Shown here: piece after piece, positions 47,073 through 59,314 of the stretch
Layout of the letters: the number at the start of each line of letters is the position of its first letter
Position numbering within the stretch: the first letter of the stretch is position 1
Source of the DNA: Delia radicum
Lineage: Eukaryota; Arthropoda; Insecta; Diptera; Anthomyiidae
Direction of reading: 5' to 3'
DNA length: 64,000 nucleotides
Assembly: GCA_021234595.1 (NCBI GenBank)
Contig: CM037851.1
Location: 185,397,905 to 185,461,904 of the forward strand
The notes under the pieces: generated by a model
Told to the model about the DNA's origin: nothing
Database searches by the model: none
The model's input: the letters and a program-made list of their open reading frames with translations, nothing else
Position numbers and translations under genes: made by a program

Positions 47073-47144
47073 CGTTTTGGTGCTACAGGTCTTTGATGTC
47101 TAAGTTCATTGGCAACTGATTTTGGTAACACAGAATACAATAGT
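47073..47144 (-). CDS. Gycbeta100B: Soluble guanylate cyclase beta subunit, linker exon before the cyclase domain
   Basis: This 72-nt exon (1 + 23 codons + 2 nt) reads LLYSVLPKSVANELRHQRPV then APK, with an AAATAG acceptor and a GTAAGT donor on the minus strand. The LLYSVLPxSVA(N/E)xL(R/K) motif is the conserved link between the signalling coiled coil and the catalytic core of guanylate cyclases. Both split Arg codons (AG|A at the 5' side, CG|T at the 3' side) are restored exactly by the neighbouring exons, so the exon model is internally consistent. The intron to the preceding exon is only 85 bp (47145-47229). Confidence 0.96.
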
Positions 47145-47229
47145 CTATTTAAAGAGAAAACATTTTAAATTGTTAGCTTTTAAATTGTTTTTAAATGTTT
47201 TTTTGTGCGAGTTCTTTAAGTTTACCTAC

Positions 47230-47400
47230 CTATCAGTTTTTTGTTTTTCACTTTCCAAGTCTCTATAAGTTTGTTGCAGTTTATCTGTTAACATTTCTAG
47301 ATTTTTTGTTAATTTATATTCGGCTTCAAATTTTTCAGACAGCAATACTAAATCTCTTGTTGCATCATGCAATGGTACATCAGAAATATATAAACCTTTT
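47230..47400 (-). CDS. Gycbeta100B: Soluble guanylate cyclase beta subunit, PAS-end and coiled-coil exon
   Basis: This 171-nt exon (1 + 56 codons + 2 nt) starts KGLYISDVPLHDATRDLVLL and ends DLESEKQKTD. It has a TATAG acceptor and a GTAGGT donor. It covers the end of the H-NOX-associated PAS-like region (KGLYISDVPLHDATRDL) and the long parallel coiled coil that carries the heme/NO signal to the cyclase domain; the Leu/Lys/Glu-rich heptads are visible in SEKFEAEYKLTKNLEMLTDK. The preceding exon (H-NOX heme domain and PAS, ending ...LDDLTR) was searched for by eye up to position 64000 and not found, so the upstream intron exceeds 16.6 kb. Confidence 0.95.
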
Positions 47401-48007
47401 CTATAATGAAAAAAGTAGAGGAATTAATGTTTTAAAAATTGTTGCCAAATCTGTTTCCTGTGTGTAAGCACAAAATACAGGTTATTAAATTTATAGCTAA
47501 CTTAGTTTTAAACTGTTAATGTATAACCAACAAAAATAAAGTTTTTTGAAAGTTTTCTGTTACGTAAATACGATTACTGCAAATTACATGAAATTACAAA
47601 CTATGAACTTTTGTATTGTTTAATGAGTTTTGATCATGAATTTTATCTTTGGACTTGCTAGCTGAATGGTATACTAATTTTTTTAATATATGGCACAGTT
47701 AAGTTTGTTTTGTTCACGTGAATAAAAACCTTGAGAATTGCAATGCCGTTTATGGAGTAGTTTCTTAAATTAGTTCTTATTTTCACACATTCTTCATCGC
47801 ATTTGATTCGAGGCTCATAACAAGAGCAAGTGCTAACAAGGAGGTGTTTCATGAGATAATCTACGATTTTGATGAAATTTTGATATTTTGCAAAATCAAT
47901 TTTAAATTTTATAATTTCAACCTTAAATTTTTAAAATTTATTTTGTTAATTTTTTTATTCTAATGAGCAAATTGTCAGAAAATTGTTGGTTGTCGGTATT
48001 GAAGCTA
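47401..48007. other. Start of the upstream cyclase intron
   Basis: No gene. A 64-codon minus-strand frame at 47658-47852 does not match soluble guanylate cyclase or any family I recognise. Confidence 0.4.
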
Positions 48008-48265
48008 CACACAGAGAAATAAAGTGCCAACCGAATTGACAAGTGTATATTAATGGTAACAACTAATAAATTCAGTTAGTACAACGATATTTTCATTCGA
48101 TTTCTGAATATGTTGGGTGTTGCAACGAAAATACAGTTGAATTAGCCAAACATTATTGCGAAAACTAATGTTAAGTTGTGCCAAACTTCTGAAACTAGTA
48201 ATAACCGAATTTGAGTCGTAATAACCGAATTTCAGTTGGCAAATAGCTAAACTTTTCTCTGTGTG
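48008..48265. mobile_element. 258-bp MITE family A, full copy
   Basis: CACACAGAGAAATAAAGTGC to ...CTTTTCTCTGTGTG with TA flanks. Collinear and the same length as the 4021 copy. Confidence 0.9.
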
Positions 48266-48427
48266 TAACAATAAATACAAAGTCAAAATTCTGGATGATA
48301 TGAAATTGTTCCGATATATAGTATCTCTTCTTCATTAAGTTTAACTCTTCAGATGATGACTTTTAATTATTTATAATTAAAGTTTTTGTTTAATTACACT
48401 AAAGATTTGTCCATTAATTATATTGTA

Positions 48428-49441
48428 CACTCTAATTTTTGTTTAAATTTTCCCAAATTATAGTAGGAAACTGTACTCCTACTATAAATTGGGGAAATTT
48501 ACTCTATGTGTGTAAATTGGTAAACACAAAACGTGTAAAAAATGTATAGCAACAATCTATATTACGTGCAATGTGTGTAAATTTAAGTTTTAATATGCCT
48601 AATAAAGCTTTCCGCAATGTAATGTTATTATTTATTATTTTTCTTTATTTATTTAATAATAAAAAACTGTTATTTAGAAATAATTAAAAATTGCAAAGTA
48701 AAAAAGAAAAATACCCACACCGGGTTTTTACGCCCCGTAACCAACTACAGTTATTCTAAATCTGAAACTGTATCCAAATAAAACATCAATTGATCTGAAA
48801 CTGTATCCAAATAAAACATCATGGCCTTATACAAGAGAATATCAAAATTAGCTGGATAGAAAAAACAAGACTAATACAAATCCCTTTTACTGGAAAATAT
48901 AACGAAAAGTTTAAAATTTTGTTGATTCAATTCAGAAAGGTCTGGCAGAAGCATCACTTTTGAATGTGATAGATGTTCATAACAATTATTCGATTTTATT
49001 AAAATCTTATCTCTGACCAAAGCCACTAAAAATATAAAACGGACACATTCATTAATTAGATTTCATTACAAATATTTTTAATTTATTTTTAGATATTTAC
49101 CACAGCCATTCTTTTATTTTTCCTCAAATACAACAACAAAAATAAAAGTTATATTGAATTAAACATTTTTTTTCTTCTGTTTGAAAAAGTTTGACAATTT
49201 TTTCAAATAAATAAAACCAAAAATTGCTCACATTCAATGTAAGTTTACCTATTTAAGTGCTTTAAATGCAGCAACATGTTTATCAACATACTTAATACCA
49301 TAATTCGTGAGCGTTATTGCTAACAAAATTCAGTAAATTATTTTTTTAAGCAGTGTGTGCTTAAACTTACGCATTGAGCTTGATTTTACATACAAATTTA
49401 CTACCATATTAACAGTAGTTTTACAAGCATTTTTTAGAGTG
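48428..49441. mobile_element. 1.01-kb relative of the 4386-6833 element
   Basis: CACTCTAATTTTTG start and ...TTTTTTAGAGTG end with TA flanks. A hairpin near the left end (arms 48445-48468 and 48477-48500, two mismatches, 8-nt loop) matches the hairpin of the 4386-6833 element. No transposase. Confidence 0.75.
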
Positions 49442-49727
49442 TATATATCGGACATGTAGATTCCAATGTCACACTTAATTGTTTGATCAGTAGCACAGAT
49501 TTCGAGAAAAATATCTTTAAAACTTTTCGAAAGCAATCAATCTGCTTTTGTTTTGGCAGAAAGAAATAACTGGACCCGTGTTCATATTTTTGGCTTTTTA
49601 ATTTACAAAACTTTATATGTAAACCACTGCTTCACGTCTTATGCAGGTTTTTACCGTTTTTTACAGTTTTGCCGAATTAACTTTTTAATTTTTTTAATTC
49701 TGTTTATTAACTGTAATAAATTTTATT

Positions 49728-50045
49728 TTACAAGTTTGATATAATTTTTATTTATTTTTATTAATTTTTTTTTCGACATTTAATTCTTTGACCCTTTCAG
49801 TAATGTGTTGATATATCTATTTCGGGAATTTTCTAGGTTCCCATCATCAGAACACGTTTCGAAAGAGGTAATCCCATGCCAAACATCAAACATTCATTTC
49901 AACTAGTTTACTCACTACATGAGAACTAATATATGAGCTCGAAGATAAAGATTATCACCATTGATCAAAAAATAAATTGAAAACTTGTTTGTTATGCGCA
50001 AGGTGCACCTTTGGTGGATATACACGTTTTTTGTTCTTTATCTCC
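49728..50045. repeat. Second one-armed relative of element R1
   Basis: 49790-50045 aligns with R1 (GACCCTTTCAG, GGTTCCCATCATCAGAACAC, CAAACATCAAACATTCAT, TGATCAAAAAATAAATTGAA). Its left flank (TTTGATATAATTTTTATT... TTCGACATTTAAT) equals the reverse complement of DNA at 21558-21620. Confidence 0.75.
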
Positions 50046-51777
50046 TTTTTGTTTTTTATTTTTTTTATTTTACTTAAAACTGGTGTCCAACCGGAGTTTT
50101 CGGCCAGAAAATGCTTCTTAGCGCATTACAATATATACATCTATTTTCCCAGTTTTAGTTTTATTTTATGATCTTGGTATTTTAATGTGTTAATTTAATG
50201 TACCTGAAAAAAAAAATTATATTACGATAACTTTTGCAAATGGAAACTTTTTTGCTTCAATTTTTGCAACAACATTTTTTAGATATGACTCTGTTGTCAA
50301 CTTGGAAAGCTATGCCGTCATATAAAATTTTTGAAAAATCGCGAATATATAATAAAAGCCGCTATATGCATATACATTAATTTTTTTGTCAAAATATTTT
50401 CCATTAATTGCCTTGTTTTAAAGAACTAACACTTATTCAGGTCAATTGTTCATTAAATATTCATACTCGCTAAAAGGTAGAAACGCTCATAAGACGCTCC
50501 ATTAAATATGAGCCATATATATGAACACTGGTCTTGTTAATTAATTCCATCAAAACAAAAGCAGATTGTCCGAAATATATATAATTGTCCGAAAAATTAT
50601 TAATTTGTAAAAAGTAACATTTTGTCCTCCTGCGTTATTTGTAATATTTTTGTGTTTTCAATAGAAGTCCAACGAATTTATTGCCTGTGTTTGATAGTAT
50701 CATTTTGATGCTGTTTTTAATATTTTAAATATTTTTTGAACTTTTTAATTTATTTAAAATTAATTCAGTAAACATATTTAAAATATTAAAATTATTTTTA
50801 GCAAGTTTTTTAAATTCATCGTATAAACCTTAAACGTTTAATAAAAAAAAATATATATATAATGAGAGTGAAACATTAGCAGAAACTTTAAAGTTGAAAA
50901 AAATGTAATATTTTTTTTTCATTCTACCATCATTGTGGTGAAACATGAACTTGAGTAAATCTGTCAGTGGATTTACTGACAGTTATTAACTTACACAGAG
51001 TACAGAGTACAGAGTGTATGTCCATGGTTTAGTCTGTTAGTTATGCTCATAATAATATAAAGTATCTATTTAAAAAGTAATATTAATCTAAAATATCATC
51101 CTTATCATACTCAACTTTGTCTTATTATTCTTTACTTATTCCTCTTGTTTAACAAAACTTTTAGTATATTGTGTTTTTTCTTTATTATCCACCAACAGGG
51201 AGCAATGTGCGTGAAACTTTAATACAAAAATAATGACAAATGACCAGAAATAATATTACATACATACTTATGCAGTGAAAACTAAAAGCTATACAAAAGT
51301 AACAACAAATCCACATGACAATGAACAACATAAAACTATTGTCGGTTTTTGGAATAAAAAAAAAGAAAAAAAAAAAAAAAATTGTGGTGATCAGTGCGGT
51401 AAAAATGCATTAATTTTCATTTTTTTTTAATGAAAATGCAAAAAATAAAAGTTGAATCACAACTACTTTATGAACTGGGAGGAAATTTTTACTACATTTT
51501 ATTGTGTGCACTTGAAAATATTAGTTGTCAAAGATGTTTCTTATGATACAAATAAATAAAAAAAAAAATTACACAAAATCATTCAAATTTACAGTAGTAT
51601 CATAATAATTGTGATTTCCTACGAAAACAGATTTTGTAGTTCGTCTAAAAGCAATTACTTGTTAAATGAAAGTAGGTATACCGAGTGTATGTGCAATCTT
51701 AATTATATACAAGACAATTTTGAAACACTAGAAAAATCAGGGCTCTAATCGACGCTTGCGATATAGAATGAAATTTC
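50046..51777. other. Intron without identifiable features
   Basis: A/T-rich with poly-A/poly-T runs (for example 51358-51381). No gene or element border supported. Confidence 0.4.
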
Positions 51778-52178
51778 GATACACTCAGGTAGCTTCTGCT
51801 TTAAAAATATGTAGTTGTTTAGGTTTTGTAATACAGTATCTTTATTTTTAATGAAAATGTCAGTCATTTGTAGAACAAATTATATTTTTTACTAATCTTG
51901 TAGTTTAGTTATTAAAAGAAACAAACCACATCAAATGACTGTTTTATGACTTTACATTAATTTTTTACAGTAGTATTTTGTTATTTAAGAAAATAAAAAA
52001 ATTAAATGTTTATTTTTTGCTACCATGTGGTTAATTTTTACTACAATTGTTAGTAATTTTTTGAACATTAAAAAACAAATTACAATGTTAATTGAATTTA
52101 ATGAAATGTAAGGCGTAATTCCGTTAAGTGGAATTTTATTTGCAGTGGTCTTTACCTACATAGTATTCTACGTGAACG
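51778..52178. repeat. Dispersed ~410-bp repeat family, copy 2
   Basis: Collinear with 43570-43982 from CACTCAGGTAGCTTCTGCTT to the TTTAATGAAATGTAAGGCGT region, then diverging. Confidence 0.75.
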
Positions 52179-52232
52179 TATCGAATGTATAAATTTTTGT
52201 AAAAGCAATTTTTCAAAGCGAAATATATGTAT

Positions 52233-52440
52233 ACTTAGAGAAAAGATCATCATATTATGGTAGTTTAAGAGCATCATGTTATGATTGCAATGTCTTAAAC
52301 TCATGTTATGATCGTAGCAAACATACTATGTTTCTAAATAACGATGAAATCGTCTTCCGGAATCATAATATGATCAGCCAAAACCATATGTATGACAATT
52401 AAGATTATAATATGGTAATTATAGTGTTAATCAAATTTTA
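52233..52440. mobile_element. Relative of the 2539 MITE
   Basis: AGAGAAAAGATCATCATATT followed by AGTTTAAGAGCATCATGTTA matches the left half of the 2539 element. The right end is eroded. Confidence 0.65.
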
Positions 52441-52689
52441 ATTTTCGAAATCATTTAGGGTACTTGGGTACGTCACCATTTTTAAAAGAATTCCACTGTT
52501 TTTAATAAAAACATATGTGGTGTTTCTAGGTGACGTTTAACGCCACACGAACGAAAAAACCAGGAACCGAAAATAACAGTTATTTTTGAGTTTTTAAACA
52601 AAACAAGCATATAGAGGCAAATTTCGAAAAACTCATTCAAGTATGCCATATTGATCCTTGTGGAGAAGTCTTTCATAAAATGCTCTGCT

Positions 52690-52980
52690 TTTTAAATTTT
52701 TGATTTTTATTTTTTCGAGCAAATATAAAAGTTAGTTTTTGACTTTTAAATTTTTGAGCAAAAATAAAAATTATTTTTTAACTATTATCGAGTAAAAATT
52801 AAGGTTTTTTACTTTTATTTTTGCTCAAAAAAGTAAAAGTCAGCAAAAAAACTTTTATTTTTGGTCGAAAAAATAAAAGTCAAAAAAATAGATTCTATTT
52901 TTACTCAAAAAAAAAAATAAAAGTCTTAAAATAAGTTTTCTTTTTAATAGCAAAATAAAAGTCACAAAAAAATGTTTGCA
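52690..52980. repeat. Degenerate AAAAATAAAAGTC minisatellite
   Basis: Repeated GCAAAAATAAAAGT / ACTTTTATTTTTGCTC units in both orientations. Minus-strand frames here are low complexity and not genes. Confidence 0.65.
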
Positions 52981-52989
52981 TATGACTTT

Positions 52990-54306
52990 TATGGTAAAAG
53001 GAATAATAATAACGTTCCCTGGATAAATCAATAACAAAATTCATGCAATACAAAAGCAAAATATATATAGTCAGTCATTTGTGTAACGGCAAATGTCCCA
53101 GCCAAACTTTCTATTACCCGTAATAAGTTTGGGAAGAAGAAATTAAGGACGGTAAGTGGTTATTATTTTAACAAGGGCATGTCTATCGATGTAACACATT
53201 ACTCCTCAATTACAGGTAGAGAGTTACTTATTAACAATTTTTTATTTAAATCTTTAATTTTTAAATCGAATATTAGTTTAAAATTGTCAAATTTGTAGTA
53301 AATATTTAATTATTATCAATTTTGTATTAAAACGAACTAGTTATAGGGAAAAGGCTTGCAGTTCATATCAGTATAAAAAAAAAAACGAAAAAGAGGGGGT
53401 GACAACCTGGAAGCCTTCAAAGGTGGTAATCCGCATGCTGATGGAGTTTCAGAATGATATATTTGAAATTCTGCTTGGATTATGTAAATTGAACGAAGAA
53501 TAAACACTGCAAAAGTATTCACCTTGAATTTTCGCTAAAAACTTTAAGTTTATCAGTACAAGAGATAAAACTTAATTTTGATTTTTAATTTATTAAGCAA
53601 ACACTTTGTTCAGCAAACACTTCGCTATTGCGCTTATCTGCCCCAGAAGTAGATTAAAAGTGTTAACTACTCTAGTTACGACGATTATAGGGCATTGCAC
53701 CGCTGGAATCTCGAAACACAGCGGGGGTGTCAACTGAAAACACTGGCAACCTGCAACCCTTAACAATACCATAAAAACATTTAAACATGTGAATTTGGCA
53801 TTACTAATGGGCAGTCAGTAATACCAAATGTTGCGTAGTAATGCAAGAGTTCAATTTATTACCAGATAACATCATAGTAAAATCTTTCATTACCTCGTAA
53901 GTAGTCATATAATGAAAATAAATATCTTAGCACATTGTAATTTGGCGTCCCTACTATTTAGTTTTGTTTGACAAAGTCGGGTTTATAAGCAGTCAAGCTT
54001 ATTTTTTTTATTACAAATATAATGTTTTTTTGTCAACTACTTATTTTTTTAATTACTGATAAGTATAAGGGTAAACCTTATTATTTAAACACTCCCAACC
54101 ACATATTTTTCAAGTTTCTTGTAAGCATACGAATAACTACTTTGTTGGTAACCACTTATTTTTTGTTTTTTGTCATTAAGTGGATAAGCGGCTGTACAAA
54201 ATTTTGTACAAAATTTAAGTTCAACTAAAATGATATCATTTATCCTTTCAAAAATTAAAAACAAAATCATTTATGGTGAAACTTCCTGGTAATAAGATTG
54301 CAAAAC
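52990..54306. other. Intron without identifiable features
   Basis: A few short GC-richer patches (53390-53450, 53690-53760) carry no gene signature I can recognise. The 61-68-codon frames have no family. Confidence 0.4.
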
Positions 54307-54318
54307 TATAACGAGGTT

Positions 54319-54507
54319 TTTTTTTTTTTTTATTAATTAATAATCATATAATTACAAATTATATACTATTACCCTAACCGAGTACTAGCTACTATGGCCT
54401 TCGGCGCGTTGTAGCGAAAACAGACCAGTGCCTCTGGTGGGAATCGAACCCACGACCCCCACACTGATAAGCCAGCACGCTACCAACTAGCCTACTGGGG
54501 CGCACGA
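54319..54507 (-). mobile_element. tRNA-derived SINE, copy 3 with target-site duplications
   Basis: A 189-bp insertion between TATAACGAGGTT at 54307-54318 and 54508-54519. Same architecture as the 27862 copy (tRNA-like head with A and B boxes, body, A-rich tail read on the minus strand) and nearly identical in sequence by eye, so the family has been active fairly recently. Confidence 0.92.
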
Positions 54508-54946
54508 TATAACGAGGTTGATTTTTCAATGGCTTCGTTTTCAGGTAATTAGAAAAATATCACAATCTTTGAATAACGTGAATAATTTAAAATCCACAAT
54601 TTACTTTTTTTTAATTTCGATCGCTAAAATCCTAAACTGCATTAAAATTAAGCTCAGATTTGAGAAATTAGGTCTTATAAGACCTATAAAAGTTGAATTT
54701 TTTCTTACATATTTTCGGAAAATTTTACAATTTTAACAAAAATTTGTATTTTTATGTATAATTTTTCTTAAAACCAATGAATAAAATCTTTTAAATTTGT
54801 TTGAATTTTGATTTCATATTCCTTTTCTCCGCATAAATTTAGACTATATTAAAAAATTATGTTAAGTTTCACTATTGGACAAAATAAAGTGAAATTTTAT
54901 TACTCTTGTGTTTTGTAAACAAAAAATTGTTGAAAATAGCACTGAA

Positions 54947-57840
54947 CAGGCACGTAGCTAGGAATTTGTTTCGGGGGGGGGGGGGGGGGTTTCGATTTTT
55001 TATTTTAATTATATATTTGTTTTTTTTTGCCACTAGAGTAACAGCTTTTTTTTTTTTTTCCAATCATGTATTAATAATAGAAATCGCTTTCTCATGTAAT
55101 TTTGAAACAAAAACCTCCCGCATAAAGTGCATTTCCTTAAAATGCATTTTTGCATTTTGCGAATTTTGATATCTATATCGCTAAACAACGCTTTAATCTG
55201 GTTGATCACAATCCGCGAAACACGTCAAATTTGAAAACGTTTGTGTACTCTAAGTTGGATATGCATCGTTATTGTCTAATTACGTTAAATTTTTAGCTAA
55301 ATATTAATTTTTAGTTTAATTAAATAAAAAAAAGGATTATGCGGAAAAATTTTTGATAACCGCGAAAAATAAAATTGCGTTACTTTATATTTTTATGTGC
55401 TAATATACGTCTAGGGTAGCTAAAACTTGATAAATGTAAAAAAAAGTAAAAAAGTTTCAACTTCTAATAACCCGATTAAAATTAATATGATGCTTTATAT
55501 AATCATACGAAATTTAATATGAGTCTTAATACAGTTTTATCCGAGAAATGGGCATAACAATTATATTAGTTTTAATTCGATAATATCAGATTAAATAACA
55601 TCCGAATAATGACGCGATACAATTTTATAAGATTTTATACAGCGGTAGAAATTTATATCTGAACTGATACTGATATATACAAAATAAGCTATAGTTGCAT
55701 CCGGTTTTTGATTTTAAAACTTCATGAAAATCCGAAATATCTATTAATCCTTTTAGACTTTAGCCACTTGCAAAAGGTTTACAACTTTATAATTAGTAAC
55801 AAATTCCTTTCCATTTGGACATTTTATTAATATTTATTTAATAATTATTAATTGGATTAGTTTTAGCGTATTCTAAACGCAATATACAATTATACGCAAC
55901 TATATATGACATCATATTAAATTTTTTCTACGAAATTAATTTTATATATGAATTTATATAATTATGTCCGGTTAAATACACTGGCAGACAGAACCTTATA
56001 AGTGCATATAAAATAATGTATTATTTTATGCAAACGTTTTAACTCGGGAAATTAAAGATTTATAACCATCCAAAAAACAAATTAAAAGCAAATATCCTAT
56101 ATAAATTGCCTGACACTTATAAGGAAGCTTTTCCGATGGGTTCCCTTTGAAATTAATGAAATTCGGATAGGTGATAAAGCAGCAAAAATATATGAAAAAC
56201 GTATCTATTTTTAAAATTGGTGGTGAAATTTTTCACATCTTTGTATGAAAATATGTTTAAAGTTTAGGAAATTTAGACTTATTTAAAAACAGCGTTAAAA
56301 TGCTCGAGAATACACTCATTTTAAAAACCATTTTGACACTATGTCGTGGACCCCGGCTGCCACTTATTTGAATTATTTTAACAAATTATTTACTATTTTT
56401 TACCCTTTTTCATATATCCGACTTCATGTCTTGTATTAAAAAAATCGTAAATAATAATAATAAAGAAAAAATATAAAATTGGAAAATTTAAAAATATACC
56501 TGACATCGCCTAGGTCTTATTTAAACTAAATTATGTATTTCCAATTCACTTTGATTTATATTTTGGACAATTTCAAACGCTTTTCAAATTCTCTTTAAAC
56601 AATTTTTTAAATAAAAAAATTTGTTTACATTTAGTCTAAAAAAAAATTGGGAAAATTTGAGTCACATTGGACCACGTTAACACATTATGCATATCCATCA
56701 AAGTTTGATGCTTAAATTTGTTTCAAAAAATAAAAAAATATATGAGATATCGTAATATATATCGTAAAAAAAATACTGAAAACTATGTTACCAGCTGCGT
56801 GCGTAGCAAACCAAATTTAAATAAAAAGATTGCACTGTAAGTAAAGTAACGACTTTTACGGCACAAGTAAACTTAATTTTGGGTCTTAGTGGTATGTCCA
56901 TTTTAAAAGATTATGTCAAAATACACAGAAAAACTCATTGCCAAAAAAATTTCAATTAAACTTTTGTTCGATTTCAAACTAACTTTCAATTAACTGTTTA
57001 ATTGAAAATGAATTTGGAATAAAAAAAATTTTCAGTTTTTATAACGTATAATAACAACATTGAAACAAATGCAAAAATTTAAAAAAGTCGCCAAAATTAA
57101 AAAAATCGTTTAAAGTGGAAAATTCGCGTTTCTTTAATTTTTTTGATTTTTTAAATTTTTTTCGAATTTTGGCGTTTATTTGGCAATTGTTTTTTCAAAT
57201 TTTGCGATTTTTTCAAATGGTCTCGATTTTTTTTAAATTTTGGCGATTTTTTTTACAATTTTGGTGATTTTTTTAAAATTTTGTAATTTTTCCCAATAGT
57301 AAACAATATTCAATTAAATTTTTAATAGATGTGAATAAAACTATATGTAATTGAAAATAATATTAATTAAATAGATACAAATTATTTTAGTTGTTACTAC
57401 AATTGCATCAACACGACCGAATTCAGTTAAACTTTTGCTGAATCAACAAATATTTTAATTAAAACTCAATTTTAGTTTTTTCTGTGTACACATATTTAAT
57501 TTTAGGTTGCATTGTCTCAAACAATTTTTTGAGTCAAAGACTTCGAAATCTCTTATGAAAGATTTTGTTTATTGCTTTTTGTTGAAAATCAACTCTAACA
57601 ATGATAGCCGCCCATTTGCAGGCGATGTTTTCTAACGAAATTTTAAGATTCGAACCATATAAAACTATTTCCTATTTGATCCAAGTAAAAAATAAATATT
57701 TTCATATTAAATTTATCAATAACATTGTTACTTTCTAACGAATTGTATTAAGTTTTTAAATTTGTCAAATCATTTCGGGGGGGGGGGGGGGGGGGGCTCT
57801 AGCACCCAAGCCCCCCCCCCCCCCCCTAGCTACGTGCCTG
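54947..57840. mobile_element. hAT element with G/C homopolymer tracts, 2.9 kb
   Basis: Perfect 16-bp inverted ends CAGGCACGTAGCTAGG with a perfect 8-bp target duplication GCACTGAA (54939-54946 and 57841-57848). Subterminal tracts are G17 (54973-54989), G20 (57777-57796) and C16 (57811-57826). No transposase frame is visible. An AAAAATCGCCAAAATT-type degenerate repeat at 57070-57290 resembles that in the 4.9-6.1 kb foldback. It is inserted in the outer part of the left arm of the 57.8-59.6 kb foldback. Confidence 0.88.
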
Positions 57841-58218
57841 GCACTGAATATTCCAAATATGACTATATTTATTTAACTTATACACAATACGATACAAAAA
57901 ACTACAAATCATATATATTTGGCTTTACATTTCTCTAAATGCGAACCAAAAATGAAGAAAGTATAGAACTTTGCTGGCCAAAATAAAGTTCAAATTTTAT
58001 AAATTGTTTTTAAAAACTTAAAATAAGCTAAAAGTAAATACTGTTTCTTTCTTTTATCACATATTTTGTATTAAATATGACTTCTACAATTATTTTTGGA
58101 ACATATAAAACCAAGTTTTTAAAAATATTTGTTGCTATTGCCATCTATTTGACATTAATTTTATTAAAATATATTATAATATTAACATTAACTATTACTC
58201 TTAAACTATCCATTTATA

Positions 58219-58476
58219 CACACAGAGAAAAATTTAAATATTTGCCAACTGAAATTTGGTTACTACGACTCAAATTCGGTTATTACCAAGTTCAGTCGGT
58301 TGGTCCAACTGATCATTAGTTTTCACAACAAAGTTCGGTTAATTCAACTGAATTTTAGTTGCTGCACCCAAAATATTCAGTGATCTAATGTTAATATCGT
58401 TGTTCTAACTGAATTTATAAGTTGTTGCTTTTAAAATAGATTTTTCAATTCGGTTGACACTTTATTTCTCTGTGTG
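58219..58476. mobile_element. 258-bp MITE family A inside the foldback
   Basis: CACACAGAGAAAAATTTAAA to ...TTTATTTCTCTGTGTG, TA-flanked, opposite in orientation to the 4021 and 48008 copies. The 80-codon ORF spanning its start is not a gene. Confidence 0.9.
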
Positions 58477-59092
58477 TAACATTTCTCGTGATGTTACGGC
58501 CAGTGTCGTGTTGGAGATTTAAGACAGCTAAACTCACTTTCTCATCCAAATTGTAAAATTTTCTTTCCCTAAATTATTTTAAAAGGATTTCCAATAATTT
58601 TTAAGTATTTATCAGTTCAACTCTCATCGGAAGAACCGCTTCTGCAGACGAAAATTGGCCCCCAAGCCATATAACTTATTGCAGAATGCTTACTGAAGAT
58701 TTCGTATTAACATAATACAAAGATTTAATGGAGGAAACCGTCATTATTTTTACTTTTAATAGTTAGAATTTGTTTAAGATCAACAAAACAAAATCATAGT
58801 CCAATAAGTTCCATTAAGAATGGATTCCTCTAAGGCCACATGTATGCTTATAATTGTTTTGAAGGAAATAGTATTATTCGGGTGCCACTTCCGTCTTGAG
58901 AAGCGGAGTTTCCGGTGAGAGTCAACTTGAAAGTTACTTAAAAATAAAAGGTAATCATTCTAAAATCATTTGAAACAGAAACGTTGCCAATTCGGTTGAG
59001 AAAATGTGCTCAAACGTTCTAAACCTTCAACAGGGTACTGGCCGCAGCCTCATGAAAATCAGTAGTTTAAAGGTAAATACAAATTTTAAACT

Positions 59093-59314
59093 GGATTGTT
59101 TCAGCTCAGATCATGTACGTAATACTAATTCAAGATGTTTCAGTCACTGTTGATGTTAAAATTACCATATAATTTCGGCCAAGAATCAAGAATGCTTTCA
59201 TTATGGATTGTTCAGCTCGGATCACTTACGTAATACTAATTCAAAATGTTTTAGTCATGGTTGACGTTAAAATTACCATATAATTTCGGCCAAGGATCAA
59301 GAATGCTTTCGTTA
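59093..59314. repeat. Two-copy tandem repeat, 112-bp unit
   Basis: Units 59093-59204 and 59205-59314 start GGATTGTT(T)CAGCTC and end GAATGCTTTC.TTAT, sharing ATTACCATATAATTTCGGCC. Near-identical by eye. Confidence 0.85.

Noticed and set aside
52690..52980. CRISPR-like regularity of repeated units
   Set aside because: Units are degenerate, occur in both orientations and have no constant spacers. It is an A/T-rich minisatellite in a eukaryotic intron.
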